In this document: positions 54,930 to 63,875 of the stretch, piece after piece
How the letters are laid out: every line of letters starts with the position of its first letter
How positions within the stretch are numbered: the stretch's first letter is position 1
Assembly: GCA_019234295.1 (NCBI GenBank)
Contig: JAFALK010000087.1
Span: forward strand, 1-64,000
Length of the DNA: 64,000 bases
Source: Roseateles sp.
Lineage (GTDB): Bacteria > Pseudomonadota > Gammaproteobacteria > Burkholderiales > Burkholderiaceae_C
Reading direction: 5' to 3'
Program-made: the position numbers and the translations under genes
Notes under the pieces: model-generated
The model's database searches: none
What the model saw: the letters and a program-made list of their open reading frames with translations, nothing else
Told to the model about the DNA's origin: nothing

Positions 54930-56561
54930 TTGGCTACATCAACCCGATGGATGGCGCCCCTGCTGGCGCTTGGACTGGCCGGCTGCGGCGGCGGTGGCGG
55001 CGGTGGATCGAGCCCGCCGCCCGTGGTCACGCCGGCGCTTCCAAGCGTGGACGTCAGCAGCGTGGCCGCCGCCGATCCGGGCAGCGCCTTGCCCGCGGGC
55101 TGGCAGCACGGTGCCTTCATGGAGATCTTCGTGCGCAGCTATGCCGACAGCGATGGCAACGGCATGGGCGACCTGAAGGGGCTGATCTCCAAGCTCGACT
55201 ACCTGCAGGCGCTTGGCGTGAAAGGCCTGTGGCTCATGCCCGTGACGGTCAGCCAGGATGGCGACCATGGCTATGCGGTCGTCAACTACCGCGATATCGA
55301 GAGCGCCTACGGCAGCCTGGCGGATCTCGACGAACTGCTGCGCCAGGCCCATGCGCGCGGCATCGGCGTGATCCTTGACTACGTGATGAACCACAGCGCG
55401 GCGCAGAACCCGCTCTTCCTGAACTCGCGCGACAGCACGAGCAACCCCTACCGCAACTGGTATGTCTGGCAGGCCACGGCACCTGCGGGCTGGAGCGTCT
55501 ACGGCGGCAACCCCTGGCGCACGACGACGACCGGCGCCTACTACGCCGCGTTCTCGGACACCATGCCCGAGTTCAACCTCACCAATGGCGACGTGGTGGC
55601 CTATCACCAAAGCAATCTGCGCTTCTGGCTCAACCGCGGCGTGGACGGCTTCCGCTTCGATGCGGTGGGCAATCTCGTCGAGAACGGCCCGACGGCCTGG
55701 CTCGACCAGCCGCAGAACTACACGCTGATGCAGGGCATGCAGTCGCTCGTGGCCGGCTATGCGCAGCGCTACATGGTCTGCGAGGCGCCCGACGATCCCC
55801 AGGGCTTCGGGCAGAGCACGGCTTGCGGGGCCGCCTTTGCCTTCGACCTCAGGGGCAACATCCTCGCTGCGGCGGCCGGCGACGCTAGCGCGGCGCAGAA
55901 GGTGGCGGACTACTACAAGACCGCGCCGGCCGGCATGGCTTCGCTGCTGGCCAATCACGACAGCTTTGCCGGCGCGCGCGTGTGGGACCAGCTCGGCGGC
56001 GATGCGGTGCGCTACAAGCTCGCGGCCGCCACCTATCTGCTGCTGCCCGGCACGCCCTTCATCTACTATGGCGAGGAAGTGGGGATGGCCGGCGGCAGCG
56101 GCCTGAGCGGTGATGCGGCGCTGCGCTCGCCGATGAGCTGGAGCGCCAGCACCAGCAACGGCGGCTTCACCAGCGGCACGCCCTACCGGGCGCTGGCCGC
56201 CAACGTGGCCAGCAACAATGTGGCGGTCGAGACCGCCGACCCGGCCTCGCTGCTCAACTTCTACAAGGCCATGCTGGCGCTGCGCAACGGAGTTCCGGCG
56301 CTGGCCGCCGGCGACTACACGCAGGCTTCGAGCAGCGGCGCATTGCTGCAGTTCCAGCGCAGCAGCGCGGGCTCCAAGGCCCTGGTGCTGATCAACTACG
56401 GCAGCGCCGCCGCCACCGCCGGGGTGGCCTCGCTCGGTGCCAACGCAAGCCTCAAGAGCCTCTACCCGAGCGGCGCGGCCGATGCCACCGCCGACGCTTC
56501 CGGCCAGGCCTCGATCTCCGTGCCGGCACAATCACTGCGCGTGTTCCAGGTGAATCCATGA
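54930..56561 (+). CDS. GH13 alpha-amylase family lipoprotein
   Basis: The lipobox LAGC is followed by a run of Gly, then a Pro-rich linker, then a GH13 domain (about residues 65-440). Visible motifs are VILDYVMNH, the nucleophile Asp in VDGFRFDAVGN, the acid Glu in MVCEAPDD, and LLANHDSF. The C-terminal domain is beta-rich. I chose TTG at 54930 because it gives a clean 19-residue lipoprotein signal with GGAG about 10 bases upstream; ATGs at 54882 and 54951 are alternatives. Product 543 residues. The cysteine would be lipid-anchored. The next gene is a paralogue; the ATGA overlap couples the two. Confidence 0.88.
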   Translation: MATSTRWMAPLLALGLAGCGGGGGGGSSPPPVVTPALPSVDVSSVAAADPGSALPAGWQHGAFMEIFVRSYADSDGNGMGDLKGLISKLDYLQALGVKGLWLMPVTVSQDGDHGYAVVNYRDIESAYGSLADLDELLRQAHARGIGVILDYVMNHSAAQNPLFLNSRDSTSNPYRNWYVWQATAPAGWSVYGGNPWRTTTTGAYYAAFSDTMPEFNLTNGDVVAYHQSNLRFWLNRGVDGFRFDAVGNLVENGPTAWLDQPQNYTLMQGMQSLVAGYAQRYMVCEAPDDPQGFGQSTACGAAFAFDLRGNILAAAAGDASAAQKVADYYKTAPAGMASLLANHDSFAGARVWDQLGGDAVRYKLAAATYLLLPGTPFIYYGEEVGMAGGSGLSGDAALRSPMSWSASTSNGGFTSGTPYRALAANVASNNVAVETADPASLLNFYKAMLALRNGVPALAAGDYTQASSSGALLQFQRSSAGSKALVLINYGSAAATAGVASLGANASLKSLYPSGAADATADASGQASISVPAQSLRVFQVNP

Positions 56562-58084
56562 GTTTGTCCAAGACCCTTCTCGGCTGCGCCTTCCTGGCTG
56601 CCACGCTACACGCCGGCGCCCTCGAACCCGGCTGGGAAAAAGGCGCCTTCATGGAAATCTTCGTGCGCGGCTACCAGGACAGCAATGGCGACGGCGTGGG
56701 CGACCTGCGTGGCCTGACTTCGCGGCTCGATTACCTCAAGGCGCTGGGCATCCGCGGCATCTGGCTGATGCCAGTGACCGCCAGTAGCGACCACGACCAC
56801 GGCTACGCCGCGACCGACTATCGCCGCATCTCGCCCGAGTACGGCTCGAACGCCGACATGGCCCGGCTGCTGCGTGAGGCCCACAAGCGCGGCATCGGCG
56901 TGATCATGGACTACGTGGTCAACCACTCGAGCGACCAGCACCCCTTCTTCCAGAGCGCGAGCCGGAGCCGCAAGAGCCCGTACCGGGACTGGTACGTGTT
57001 CGCTGACGCTCAGGTGGCCGGTTATTCGAGCGGATGGCAGGTCTTTGACAAGAACCCCTGGTACCCGGCGCCGGAGGGCGAGTACCTGGGCATCTTCGGC
57101 AAGAACATGCCCGACTTCAACTGGCGCAATGACAAGGTCGTGGACTACCACTTCAAGTCGCTGCGCTACTGGCTCGACATGGGGCTGGACGGTTACCGGC
57201 TCGACGCCGTGCCCCATCTGGTGGAGAACAACGCCAAGGACTGGAACGACCAGCCCGAGAGCCGCGCGCTGACTCGCCGCATGCGCGAGCTGATCCAGTC
57301 CTACCCGGGCCGCTACGTGGTCTGCGAGGCCACCGCCAATCCGGTTGCCTACGCGCAGCCGGAGCTGTGCGGCAGCGCCTTTGGCTTCGGCCTGCAATAC
57401 GACATCGTCAAGGCCGCCAAGGGGCAGCCCGAGGCGGTTCGCGCCGTGGCCGACTACTACACGGCCATGCCGCCCGGCATGGCCACCATGCTCTCCAACC
57501 ACGACGGCTTCGCCGGCCGCCGCATGTGGGACCAGTTCGAAGGCAACGAGGCGCGCATGCGCCTCGCCGCGGCCAGCTACCTGCTCGGCCCCGGCACGCC
57601 CTTCATCTACTACGGCGAGGAGATTGGCATGGCCGGCTCGCCGGATCAGAGCCCCGATGACGAACTGCGCGGGCCCATGAGCTGGGGCAGCGCCCAACCC
57701 TTCTCCGCAGCCCGGCCCTTCCGGCCCTATGCGAGCAATGCCGCGACGCAAAACGCGCAGGCCCCGAACGCGATGCTCGCCTTCTATAAGCAGCTGATCG
57801 CTCTGCGCAACGGCCTGCCCGCCATCGCGCAGGGCCGCTTCGAGCAGGCGCAGGTGTCAGGGCTCTCCTTGAGCTTTCAGCGCCGAACCGAATCGCAGAC
57901 CGTCGTTGTCGTGCTCAACTACGCGAACCAGGCGGCCGAGGTGGCGCTCGATCGTCTGCCGCCGTTGGCGGCCCTGGTCAGCGAGCTGCCCCGCGAAGGC
58001 TTGCCCCTGCGCAGCGATGCGCAGGGCCGCGCCACTGTCGGCCTGCCGCCACTGTCCATCGCCGTCTACCGCCTGCTGCCATGA
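56558..58084 (+). CDS. GH13 alpha-amylase family protein, exported
   Basis: The 508-residue paralogue of the preceding lipoprotein has a cleavable signal (MSLSKTLLGCAFLAATLHAGA) in place of the lipobox and linker. GH13 motifs are VIMDYVVNHSS, the nucleophile Asp in LDGYRLDAVPH, the acid Glu in VVCEATAN and MLSNHDGFAG. Both paralogues share GWxxGAFMEIFVRxYxDSxGxGxGDL at the mature start and PGTPFIYYGEE. It probably acts on maltodextrins in the periplasm. Its stop overlaps the next start by 4 bases. Confidence 0.9.
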   Translation: MSLSKTLLGCAFLAATLHAGALEPGWEKGAFMEIFVRGYQDSNGDGVGDLRGLTSRLDYLKALGIRGIWLMPVTASSDHDHGYAATDYRRISPEYGSNADMARLLREAHKRGIGVIMDYVVNHSSDQHPFFQSASRSRKSPYRDWYVFADAQVAGYSSGWQVFDKNPWYPAPEGEYLGIFGKNMPDFNWRNDKVVDYHFKSLRYWLDMGLDGYRLDAVPHLVENNAKDWNDQPESRALTRRMRELIQSYPGRYVVCEATANPVAYAQPELCGSAFGFGLQYDIVKAAKGQPEAVRAVADYYTAMPPGMATMLSNHDGFAGRRMWDQFEGNEARMRLAAASYLLGPGTPFIYYGEEIGMAGSPDQSPDDELRGPMSWGSAQPFSAARPFRPYASNAATQNAQAPNAMLAFYKQLIALRNGLPAIAQGRFEQAQVSGLSLSFQRRTESQTVVVVLNYANQAAEVALDRLPPLAALVSELPREGLPLRSDAQGRATVGLPPLSIAVYRLLP

Positions 58085-59922
58085 GAATCCACCGCCTCCT
58101 CCTGGGATTGATCTTGACCCTCGCCAACACCTTGGCCGCCGCGAGCGGCATCGAACGCATCGAACCTCCCCACTGGTGGGCCGGCATGAAGAACAGCCGC
58201 CTGCAGCTGATGCTGCATGGCGAAGGCATCGCCACCGCGCAGGTCAGCGTGCAGGGCACTGGCGTGCATGTGGCCGCCAGCCACGGCCTGAGCAGCGCGA
58301 ACTACCTCTTCGTCGATCTCGACATTGCCGCCGATGCGCCCGCGCAGACCCTGCAGCTCAAGCTCCTTCGCGAGGGCCGCGAAATCGCCAGCCAGCCCTA
58401 TGTGCTGAAGCCGCGCCGCGCCGGCTCGGCCGATCGCGCCAGCTTTGGCCGCCAGGATGCGATATACCTGATCGTGCCCGACCGCTTTGCGCGCGCCGAG
58501 CCGGCCGAGGATCGCGCAGGCCTGATGGAGGGCCGCAACCGCGCTGACGCGGGCGGCCGCCATGGCGGCAATCTGCGTGGCATCACCGAGCACCTCGACT
58601 ACATCTCCGGCATGGGCTTCACCCAGCTCTGGCTCACGCCGGTGGTGGAGAACAACAGCGAACGCTATAGCTATCACGGATACGCGGCCACCGACTTCTA
58701 CCGCGTGGATCCGCGCCTGGGGCAGCTGAAGGACTATCTGGAGCTCTCGGCCCAGGCGCGTGCGCGCGGCGTCGGCCTGATCCACGACGTGGTGCTCAAC
58801 CACATCGGCGTGAACCACTGGTGGATGCGCGACCTGCCGTCCGGCAACTGGCTGAACCACGCCGATCCCGGGCATTATGTGGAGACCCACCACGCCCGTG
58901 TGAGCCTGGACGACCCACACGCCGCGCCCAGCGACCAGCTGCGCTTTACCGACGGCTGGTTCGGCCCCCACATGCCCGACCTCAATCAGCGCGTGCCCGA
59001 GCTCGCGAGCTACCTGATCCAGATGACGCTCTGGTGGATCGAGGAGGCCGATCTCAGCGGCCTGCGGGTGGACACCTACTCCTACTCCGACCGAGAGTTC
59101 ACCAAGGCCTGGAACCGCCGGGTGCGCGAGGAGTACCCGCGCATGAATATCGTCGGCGAGGAGTGGTCGCCCTATCCGCCACTCGTGGCGCGCTGGCAGA
59201 GAAGCGCGGCCCAGCCTGACGCCGCGCCGAGCATGATGGACTTCCCGCTGCAGGGTGCCATGCTGGCCGGCCTGCACGAGGGCGACACGCACGAGGCTGG
59301 CTTTATGCGCCTGTACGAGGCGCTGGGAATGGACTTCGTCTACCCCGACGCCGCGAATCTCGTCGTTTTTGCGGGCAACCACGACACGCCCCGCGTCTAC
59401 AGCCTGCTCAACGAGGATCTGGACCTGTGGAAGATGTCCATGGCCTACTTGGCCGTGGTGCAGCGCATTCCGCAGTTCTTCTATGGCGATGAGCTGCTCT
59501 TCACGAGCCCGCGCCATCGTGACGACAGCGCCGTGCGTGCCGACTTCCTCGGCGGCTTTGCTAGCGACGCGGCCAACGGCTTCGCCGGCGCGGGCCTGGC
59601 GCCGCGTGCCGCTGAGGCCCAGGCCTGGCTGCGCAAGCTGCTCAACTGGCGCAAGGGCAGTGCCGTGATCCGCAACGGCGCGCTGATGCACTACGCGCCA
59701 CTGGACGGGGTCTACGTGCTGTTCCGCCATGGCCCGGCCGGCAAGCTCATGCTCGTGCTCAACAAGAACAAGACCGCTGTAGAGCTCGACACGCGGCGCT
59801 TCAAGGACATGCTAGATCCCTCGAGCCACGGGGTGGACCTCATGAGCGGCCAGCCCTTGGAGCTCGGGCACGGCCTGGCTGTCCCGGCGCGCGGTGTGAT
59901 GCTGATCGAGCTGGCGCGCTGA
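58081..59922 (+). CDS. SusA-like neopullulanase/cyclomaltodextrinase (GH13), exported
   Basis: The 613-residue enzyme has a signal peptide (MRIHRLLLGLILTLANTLAAA), the N-terminal cyclomaltodextrinase-type beta domain (IERIEPPHWWAGMKNSRLQLMLHG), the GH13 barrel with GLIHDVVLNHIG, nucleophile Asp in LSGLRVDTYSY, acid Glu in IVGEEWSPYP and VFAGNHDTPR, and a C-terminal beta domain. The layout resembles Bacteroides SusA. It is third in the coupled amylase run. It is convergent with the usher-like gene across a 14-base gap holding a CGCGGTG/CACCGCG hairpin. Confidence 0.9.
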   Translation: MRIHRLLLGLILTLANTLAAASGIERIEPPHWWAGMKNSRLQLMLHGEGIATAQVSVQGTGVHVAASHGLSSANYLFVDLDIAADAPAQTLQLKLLREGREIASQPYVLKPRRAGSADRASFGRQDAIYLIVPDRFARAEPAEDRAGLMEGRNRADAGGRHGGNLRGITEHLDYISGMGFTQLWLTPVVENNSERYSYHGYAATDFYRVDPRLGQLKDYLELSAQARARGVGLIHDVVLNHIGVNHWWMRDLPSGNWLNHADPGHYVETHHARVSLDDPHAAPSDQLRFTDGWFGPHMPDLNQRVPELASYLIQMTLWWIEEADLSGLRVDTYSYSDREFTKAWNRRVREEYPRMNIVGEEWSPYPPLVARWQRSAAQPDAAPSMMDFPLQGAMLAGLHEGDTHEAGFMRLYEALGMDFVYPDAANLVVFAGNHDTPRVYSLLNEDLDLWKMSMAYLAVVQRIPQFFYGDELLFTSPRHRDDSAVRADFLGGFASDAANGFAGAGLAPRAAEAQAWLRKLLNWRKGSAVIRNGALMHYAPLDGVYVLFRHGPAGKLMLVLNKNKTAVELDTRRFKDMLDPSSHGVDLMSGQPLELGHGLAVPARGVMLIELAR

Positions 59923-59936
59923 TTCAGCGCGGTGAG

Positions 59937-62900
59937 TCACCGCGCGGAGGCCAGGCGCAATTCCAGGTCCTGCCCACTGATGAAGTCCGAGTCGCGCGGC
60001 ACCTCGATGGCACGCGTCAGCGAGCCCGACAGGCCCAGTGCCTGCGCCTGCTCCGGCACCACGCGCAGCGTGTGGATGCCGGGCTCCACGTGGTGGAAGA
60101 GGTAGTAGCCGTCGCCTGAACTGCTGGTACTGGCCACGACCCTGCCCTTGGCGTCCACGAGCTCGAGCCTGGCGTCGCCGATGCCGCGGCGGTGGCCGCC
60201 CGATTCGACGAGGAAGACCGTGCCCTCGATCTCCGAGGTGGGGACGACGGGGAACTCGACCACCTCCACGCGGCCCGGCCGCGGAAGCACGCGCACGCCG
60301 CCGACCGGCTTCCACTGCGGATCTTCCAGCGTGGTCGGATCCAGGCCGATGTCGGTGTAGCGGCCCGGCTGCAGGCGCGAGAGCATGGCCGTGCCGTCCT
60401 CGTCGGTCAGGCGCTGGTGGCGCCCGCCGCCGTTGAGGATGAAGCCGGCATTCGGAATCAGCTCCTCTCCGGGATCGCGCACGCCGTTGCCGTTCTTGTC
60501 GACGAAGGCGCGGGCGGAGACGGCGCCCATCGCCGCAAGCGGCTGGCCATCGAGGTTCCAGCTGCCGGTGCGCGGATCGCGGTCCAGCGCGATGAAAAGC
60601 TGCATGCCCACGGCCAGTTCGTGCTGGTTGGAATAGCTGCCCGACATGGCCAGGCCGAAGTTGCCGAAGTTGCGGCTCACGCCGGCCGAGAGCACGCTGA
60701 GGCCGCTGTCCAGGGTATGCAGGGCACCTGCGTTGATCTGGTAGCCGCCGCCGAGCAGATAGTCGGCCGACAGCGCCACGCCCTGCACGCGCGCCTCGGG
60801 CTTGAGGCCGTAGAGCAGCTGGCCGTTGAGGCCCACGCCGGCCATGCGCCGGCTGACCTGCAGCACGCCGTCCAGTGTGGAAATGTCGCCCAGGCGCTGC
60901 CAGCGCAGGCTGTTGGAGAGCGCCGTGCCGCGCAGCGCGGTGGATCCGCGCACCGAAACCACGTAATTGGCGGGCCCACTGTCGAAGGCATTGCGCAGCG
61001 CATCCATCGCAAACGAGACCGGCAAGCCCGGCAGCCGCCAGTTGCCGTTCAAGCTCAAGGACTGCTGCTGGCGCACGCCGCCCGCCAGAGTGCTGAACTC
61101 CTCAGCGTCGAACATGCCCTGGCGCTGCGTCTCTCGCAGGTCGATGGCCAGGCCGCCCACACGGGTCTTGAGCCCCAGCTCGCTCAGGCGGCCGCCGCCT
61201 TGCATCTCCGAGAGCCGCGCGCTCAGGATCATGGACTTCACATAAGCCAGCACGCCGAGCAGCGCGTACTGGCGCTGCGGCCCATTGATGCCAGAAGGGC
61301 GGCTCACATAGCCGACCGTGCCGCTGAACTGCGAACTGAGCCCCACGTCGAGCTGGGCCAGGCTGCGCAGGTCGCCATGCTCGTCGACCTGGTGCGCCAC
61401 CGAGTAGAAGAGCTGGCCGGGCTTGAGGTTGGACTGATCGAGAAGAAAGCTCTGCCGCTCCACCCGCAGCTGGCCCAGCGGACCGTGGAAGACGAGGCGG
61501 AATTCGTTCGGGCCGAAGGACAGGGGCAGGTCGTCGAAGGCGTACTGGCCATCGGGCCGCGAGGCCTGATAGGCGACGAGGGCGTCGTTGTAGTACAGGG
61601 TCACGTCCCAACCGGGCGGCAGGTTGCCTCGCAGGCTGTGGGCGTCGAAGGTCGTTGGCTGGTCCAGCGGGCGGTTGCTGATCTGCACACCCTCGCCGCG
61701 GGCGCTGCTGGCCATGAGGTTGCGCACGCCCGGCAGCACGATGGAGCCAATGGCCACACTGCGCGCCTGCGCCGGACCCAGCAGGCCGGCGTCCGGGTCG
61801 TTGCGGGCCAGGGTCAGGCGTAGCTCGGGCTTGGCGACGTCGCTGGCCTTCTGGACGTAGGCCGAGCCCTCCATGCCCAGCAGGTCAGCCGTCAGGTAGG
61901 TCGTCGACACGTCGCGGAGCTGGCGCCCACTGGGGCCGCGCCGCGCGTCGGTGCCCACCGATTGGTCGATCATGGGCCAACTGATGAGCCCAGGCCGCGA
62001 ATTCTGCAGCGGATATTGCGGCGCCGCGTTTGCGGTGTTCTGGCGCAGCAAGGCGGCGAGGCGCTCGCGCTCCAGGCGATCCTGCAAAGGCAGCCGCTCG
62101 CGTGGCAGCACCTGGATCGACAAGCTCGCCATATCAGTCTTGAGCTCCACGGGCAGCCAGCGCGACAGCAACTGGGCGGAGACGTACACCTCGTCGCCCA
62201 CCACGGTGGCCAGGCGTGGATCGAACTGCTGCTCATGGCCCGCAATGCTCACCAGGCTCTGGCCGATGTTCAGCGCGAAGGGTTTGTCCGGGTGCAGCAG
62301 CAGCCCGGTCGCGCTGCCGTCAAGGGCCTGCACCTGGATGGGCAGTGTCAGGAGCCGCGCCATCTCGCCCAGCGGCACCATGACCTGGTTGCCCTCCTGA
62401 TAGGCGGCCAGGCTGTCGGAGAGCACCTCGCCATCGAGCATCACCTGCATGACGAGCAGATTGGCCTCGAGGCTCTCGGCCGTCCGCGGCACGGGAGCGG
62501 CAGCCTGAGGCGCCGCGGGCTGCCGAGCTAGCACCGCAGCGACCGCCGCATGCCGCAGAGGCATGCGCGGTGCGATGTTGAGCTGCCAGCGCGGCAGGTC
62601 TACGCCCAGGTCCAGGGGCAACCAGCGCGCCAGCAGCTGTGTGGAGACATAAAGCTCGCCGTCGATCTGCCGCACCAGACGCGGCTCGAAGGACTGCTCG
62701 CGCGAGCCGATCCTCACCGTCGATTCGCCCAGCTCGAGGCTGAAGGCCTGGCCGGTCTGCGCAAGCGTGCCGCCCGCGCCCCCGGGCCTCAGCGTCAGGC
62801 CCAGGTCCAGCAGGGCCGAGAGCTCGCCCAGAGGCAGCAGCACCTGGTAGTTGCTCTGGAACGCGTCCAGCCGCGGACGCAGCGGCTTGCCCTCGAGCTT

Positions 62901-63020
62901 GACACTCAGCGCGCGCAGCTGGACCGGCGTTTCCTGCGCCGGCGCGGCCCCCGGCGCCACGGCCGCGGCCTCGCCGCCGACGAGCAGCAGGGCGAGCAGG
63001 GGCGCGAGCGCATGTTTCAT
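59937..63020 (-). CDS. Usher-like outer membrane protein with duplicated N-terminal domain
   Basis: The 1027-residue exported protein has a signal peptide (about 1-20), then two copies of a domain of about 110 residues (near 35-150 and 185-310). They share the patterns NYQVLLPLGE/NQVMVPLGE, EQSFEPRL/EQQFDPRL, and LYVSTQLLARWLP/VYVSAQLLSRWLP. Next comes an usher-like beta-barrel region (about 330-810; LPPGWDVTLYYNDALV and FGPNEFRLVFHGPLGQLRVERQ resemble the fimbrial usher middle part). The C-terminus has a DKNGNGVRDPGEE segment and a carboxypeptidase-regulatory-like module. It is one base from a PapD-like chaperone gene. It is not a standard PapC-length match; assignment as usher is inference. 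Confidence 0.75.
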   Translation of the reverse strand: MKHALAPLLALLLVGGEAAAVAPGAAPAQETPVQLRALSVKLEGKPLRPRLDAFQSNYQVLLPLGELSALLDLGLTLRPGGAGGTLAQTGQAFSLELGESTVRIGSREQSFEPRLVRQIDGELYVSTQLLARWLPLDLGVDLPRWQLNIAPRMPLRHAAVAAVLARQPAAPQAAAPVPRTAESLEANLLVMQVMLDGEVLSDSLAAYQEGNQVMVPLGEMARLLTLPIQVQALDGSATGLLLHPDKPFALNIGQSLVSIAGHEQQFDPRLATVVGDEVYVSAQLLSRWLPVELKTDMASLSIQVLPRERLPLQDRLERERLAALLRQNTANAAPQYPLQNSRPGLISWPMIDQSVGTDARRGPSGRQLRDVSTTYLTADLLGMEGSAYVQKASDVAKPELRLTLARNDPDAGLLGPAQARSVAIGSIVLPGVRNLMASSARGEGVQISNRPLDQPTTFDAHSLRGNLPPGWDVTLYYNDALVAYQASRPDGQYAFDDLPLSFGPNEFRLVFHGPLGQLRVERQSFLLDQSNLKPGQLFYSVAHQVDEHGDLRSLAQLDVGLSSQFSGTVGYVSRPSGINGPQRQYALLGVLAYVKSMILSARLSEMQGGGRLSELGLKTRVGGLAIDLRETQRQGMFDAEEFSTLAGGVRQQQSLSLNGNWRLPGLPVSFAMDALRNAFDSGPANYVVSVRGSTALRGTALSNSLRWQRLGDISTLDGVLQVSRRMAGVGLNGQLLYGLKPEARVQGVALSADYLLGGGYQINAGALHTLDSGLSVLSAGVSRNFGNFGLAMSGSYSNQHELAVGMQLFIALDRDPRTGSWNLDGQPLAAMGAVSARAFVDKNGNGVRDPGEELIPNAGFILNGGGRHQRLTDEDGTAMLSRLQPGRYTDIGLDPTTLEDPQWKPVGGVRVLPRPGRVEVVEFPVVPTSEIEGTVFLVESGGHRRGIGDARLELVDAKGRVVASTSSSGDGYYLFHHVEPGIHTLRVVPEQAQALGLSGSLTRAIEVPRDSDFISGQDLELRLASAR

Positions 63021-63865
63021 CAGGGCAGCACGAGGCTGGCGTCGGCCAGCAGCTTGGCGCCGGCCTCGGGCCGATCGCGGAAGGTGGCGTGCAAGGTGCC
63101 GGCGGGCAGGGGCTGGCCGCCGGGCAGGGTCAGCGGCAGCAGCACGCTGCGGCTGGGGTTGGGCACGTACACGGCCACGCCGTTGGCGCGCGCGAGTTGC
63201 AGTGTCACGCCGGCCGCGGTGGTGAAGCTCACCGTCAGGTCGCCGTAGACGGATCGGGTGCCGTCGCGCTCGATGGACAGGGACAGCGCGCCGCCGGGTT
63301 GGCCGGGGCCTGAGGGCATCAGCGCGAGCTTGCTCAGCTTGGCCTGGGCATGGGTCTGGCCCTGCCGCACGATGACGGGAATAGAGGCGCCGATCAGCGC
63401 TTGGATGACCACGCCGACCTCCTGCGAGTCGGGCTTGGCCATCTGCTCCACGCTGCTGGCGCCCGAGGCTTCGGGCACACGGTCAATCTGCAGGTGCGAG
63501 CGGTACTCGCCATCGGCCAGCTCGGTGGGCTTTTTCAGCAGGATGCGCACGACCTGTGAGCCACCGGGCGGGATCGTCACCTGGTGGGGCGAGAACACGA
63601 CCATGGCATCGGCGAACTGCTCGCCCGGCCCCGGCGTTTCGATGGAGATGAACTCGCCGTTTGGACCCATGCGGCGATTCACCAGATGCAGTCGATAGGT
63701 CTCCGGCTTGGCGCCAGAATTCATCAGCTCGACCTGGCCGGCTCGCTGCCGCCCCTCGAACACGATGCGGGTGGGAAACAGCATCAGGTCGGCCTGCGCC
63801 GCGCCGGCCGCCATCAGCAGGAGCAGGGCGGCGAGCCCGCGGAAGACAAGCGATGGAGCGTTCAT
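63020..63865 (-). CDS. PapD-like periplasmic pilus chaperone
   Basis: The 281-residue exported protein has a signal peptide (about 1-25) and two Ig-like domains of fimbrial chaperones: the N-terminal strand LMLFPTRIVFEGRQRAGQVELMNSG, the conserved PPGGSQVVRILLKKP, and the acceptor-site region ELADGEYRSHLQID, followed by a longer second domain. Its product would stabilise subunits by donor-strand complementation. Its stop shares a base with the usher start. AAGG lies 7 bases before the ATG and overlaps the end of the upstream subunit gene region. Confidence 0.88.
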   Translation of the reverse strand: MNAPSLVFRGLAALLLLMAAGAAQADLMLFPTRIVFEGRQRAGQVELMNSGAKPETYRLHLVNRRMGPNGEFISIETPGPGEQFADAMVVFSPHQVTIPPGGSQVVRILLKKPTELADGEYRSHLQIDRVPEASGASSVEQMAKPDSQEVGVVIQALIGASIPVIVRQGQTHAQAKLSKLALMPSGPGQPGGALSLSIERDGTRSVYGDLTVSFTTAAGVTLQLARANGVAVYVPNPSRSVLLPLTLPGGQPLPAGTLHATFRDRPEAGAKLLADASLVLP

Positions 63866-63875
63866 GATCGAACCT

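Noticed and set aside
59928..59944. CGCGGTG/CACCGCG hairpin between the convergent amylase and usher genes as an intrinsic terminator
   Set aside because: The stem is perfect but no T-run follows on either strand and it overlaps the usher-like stop codon.
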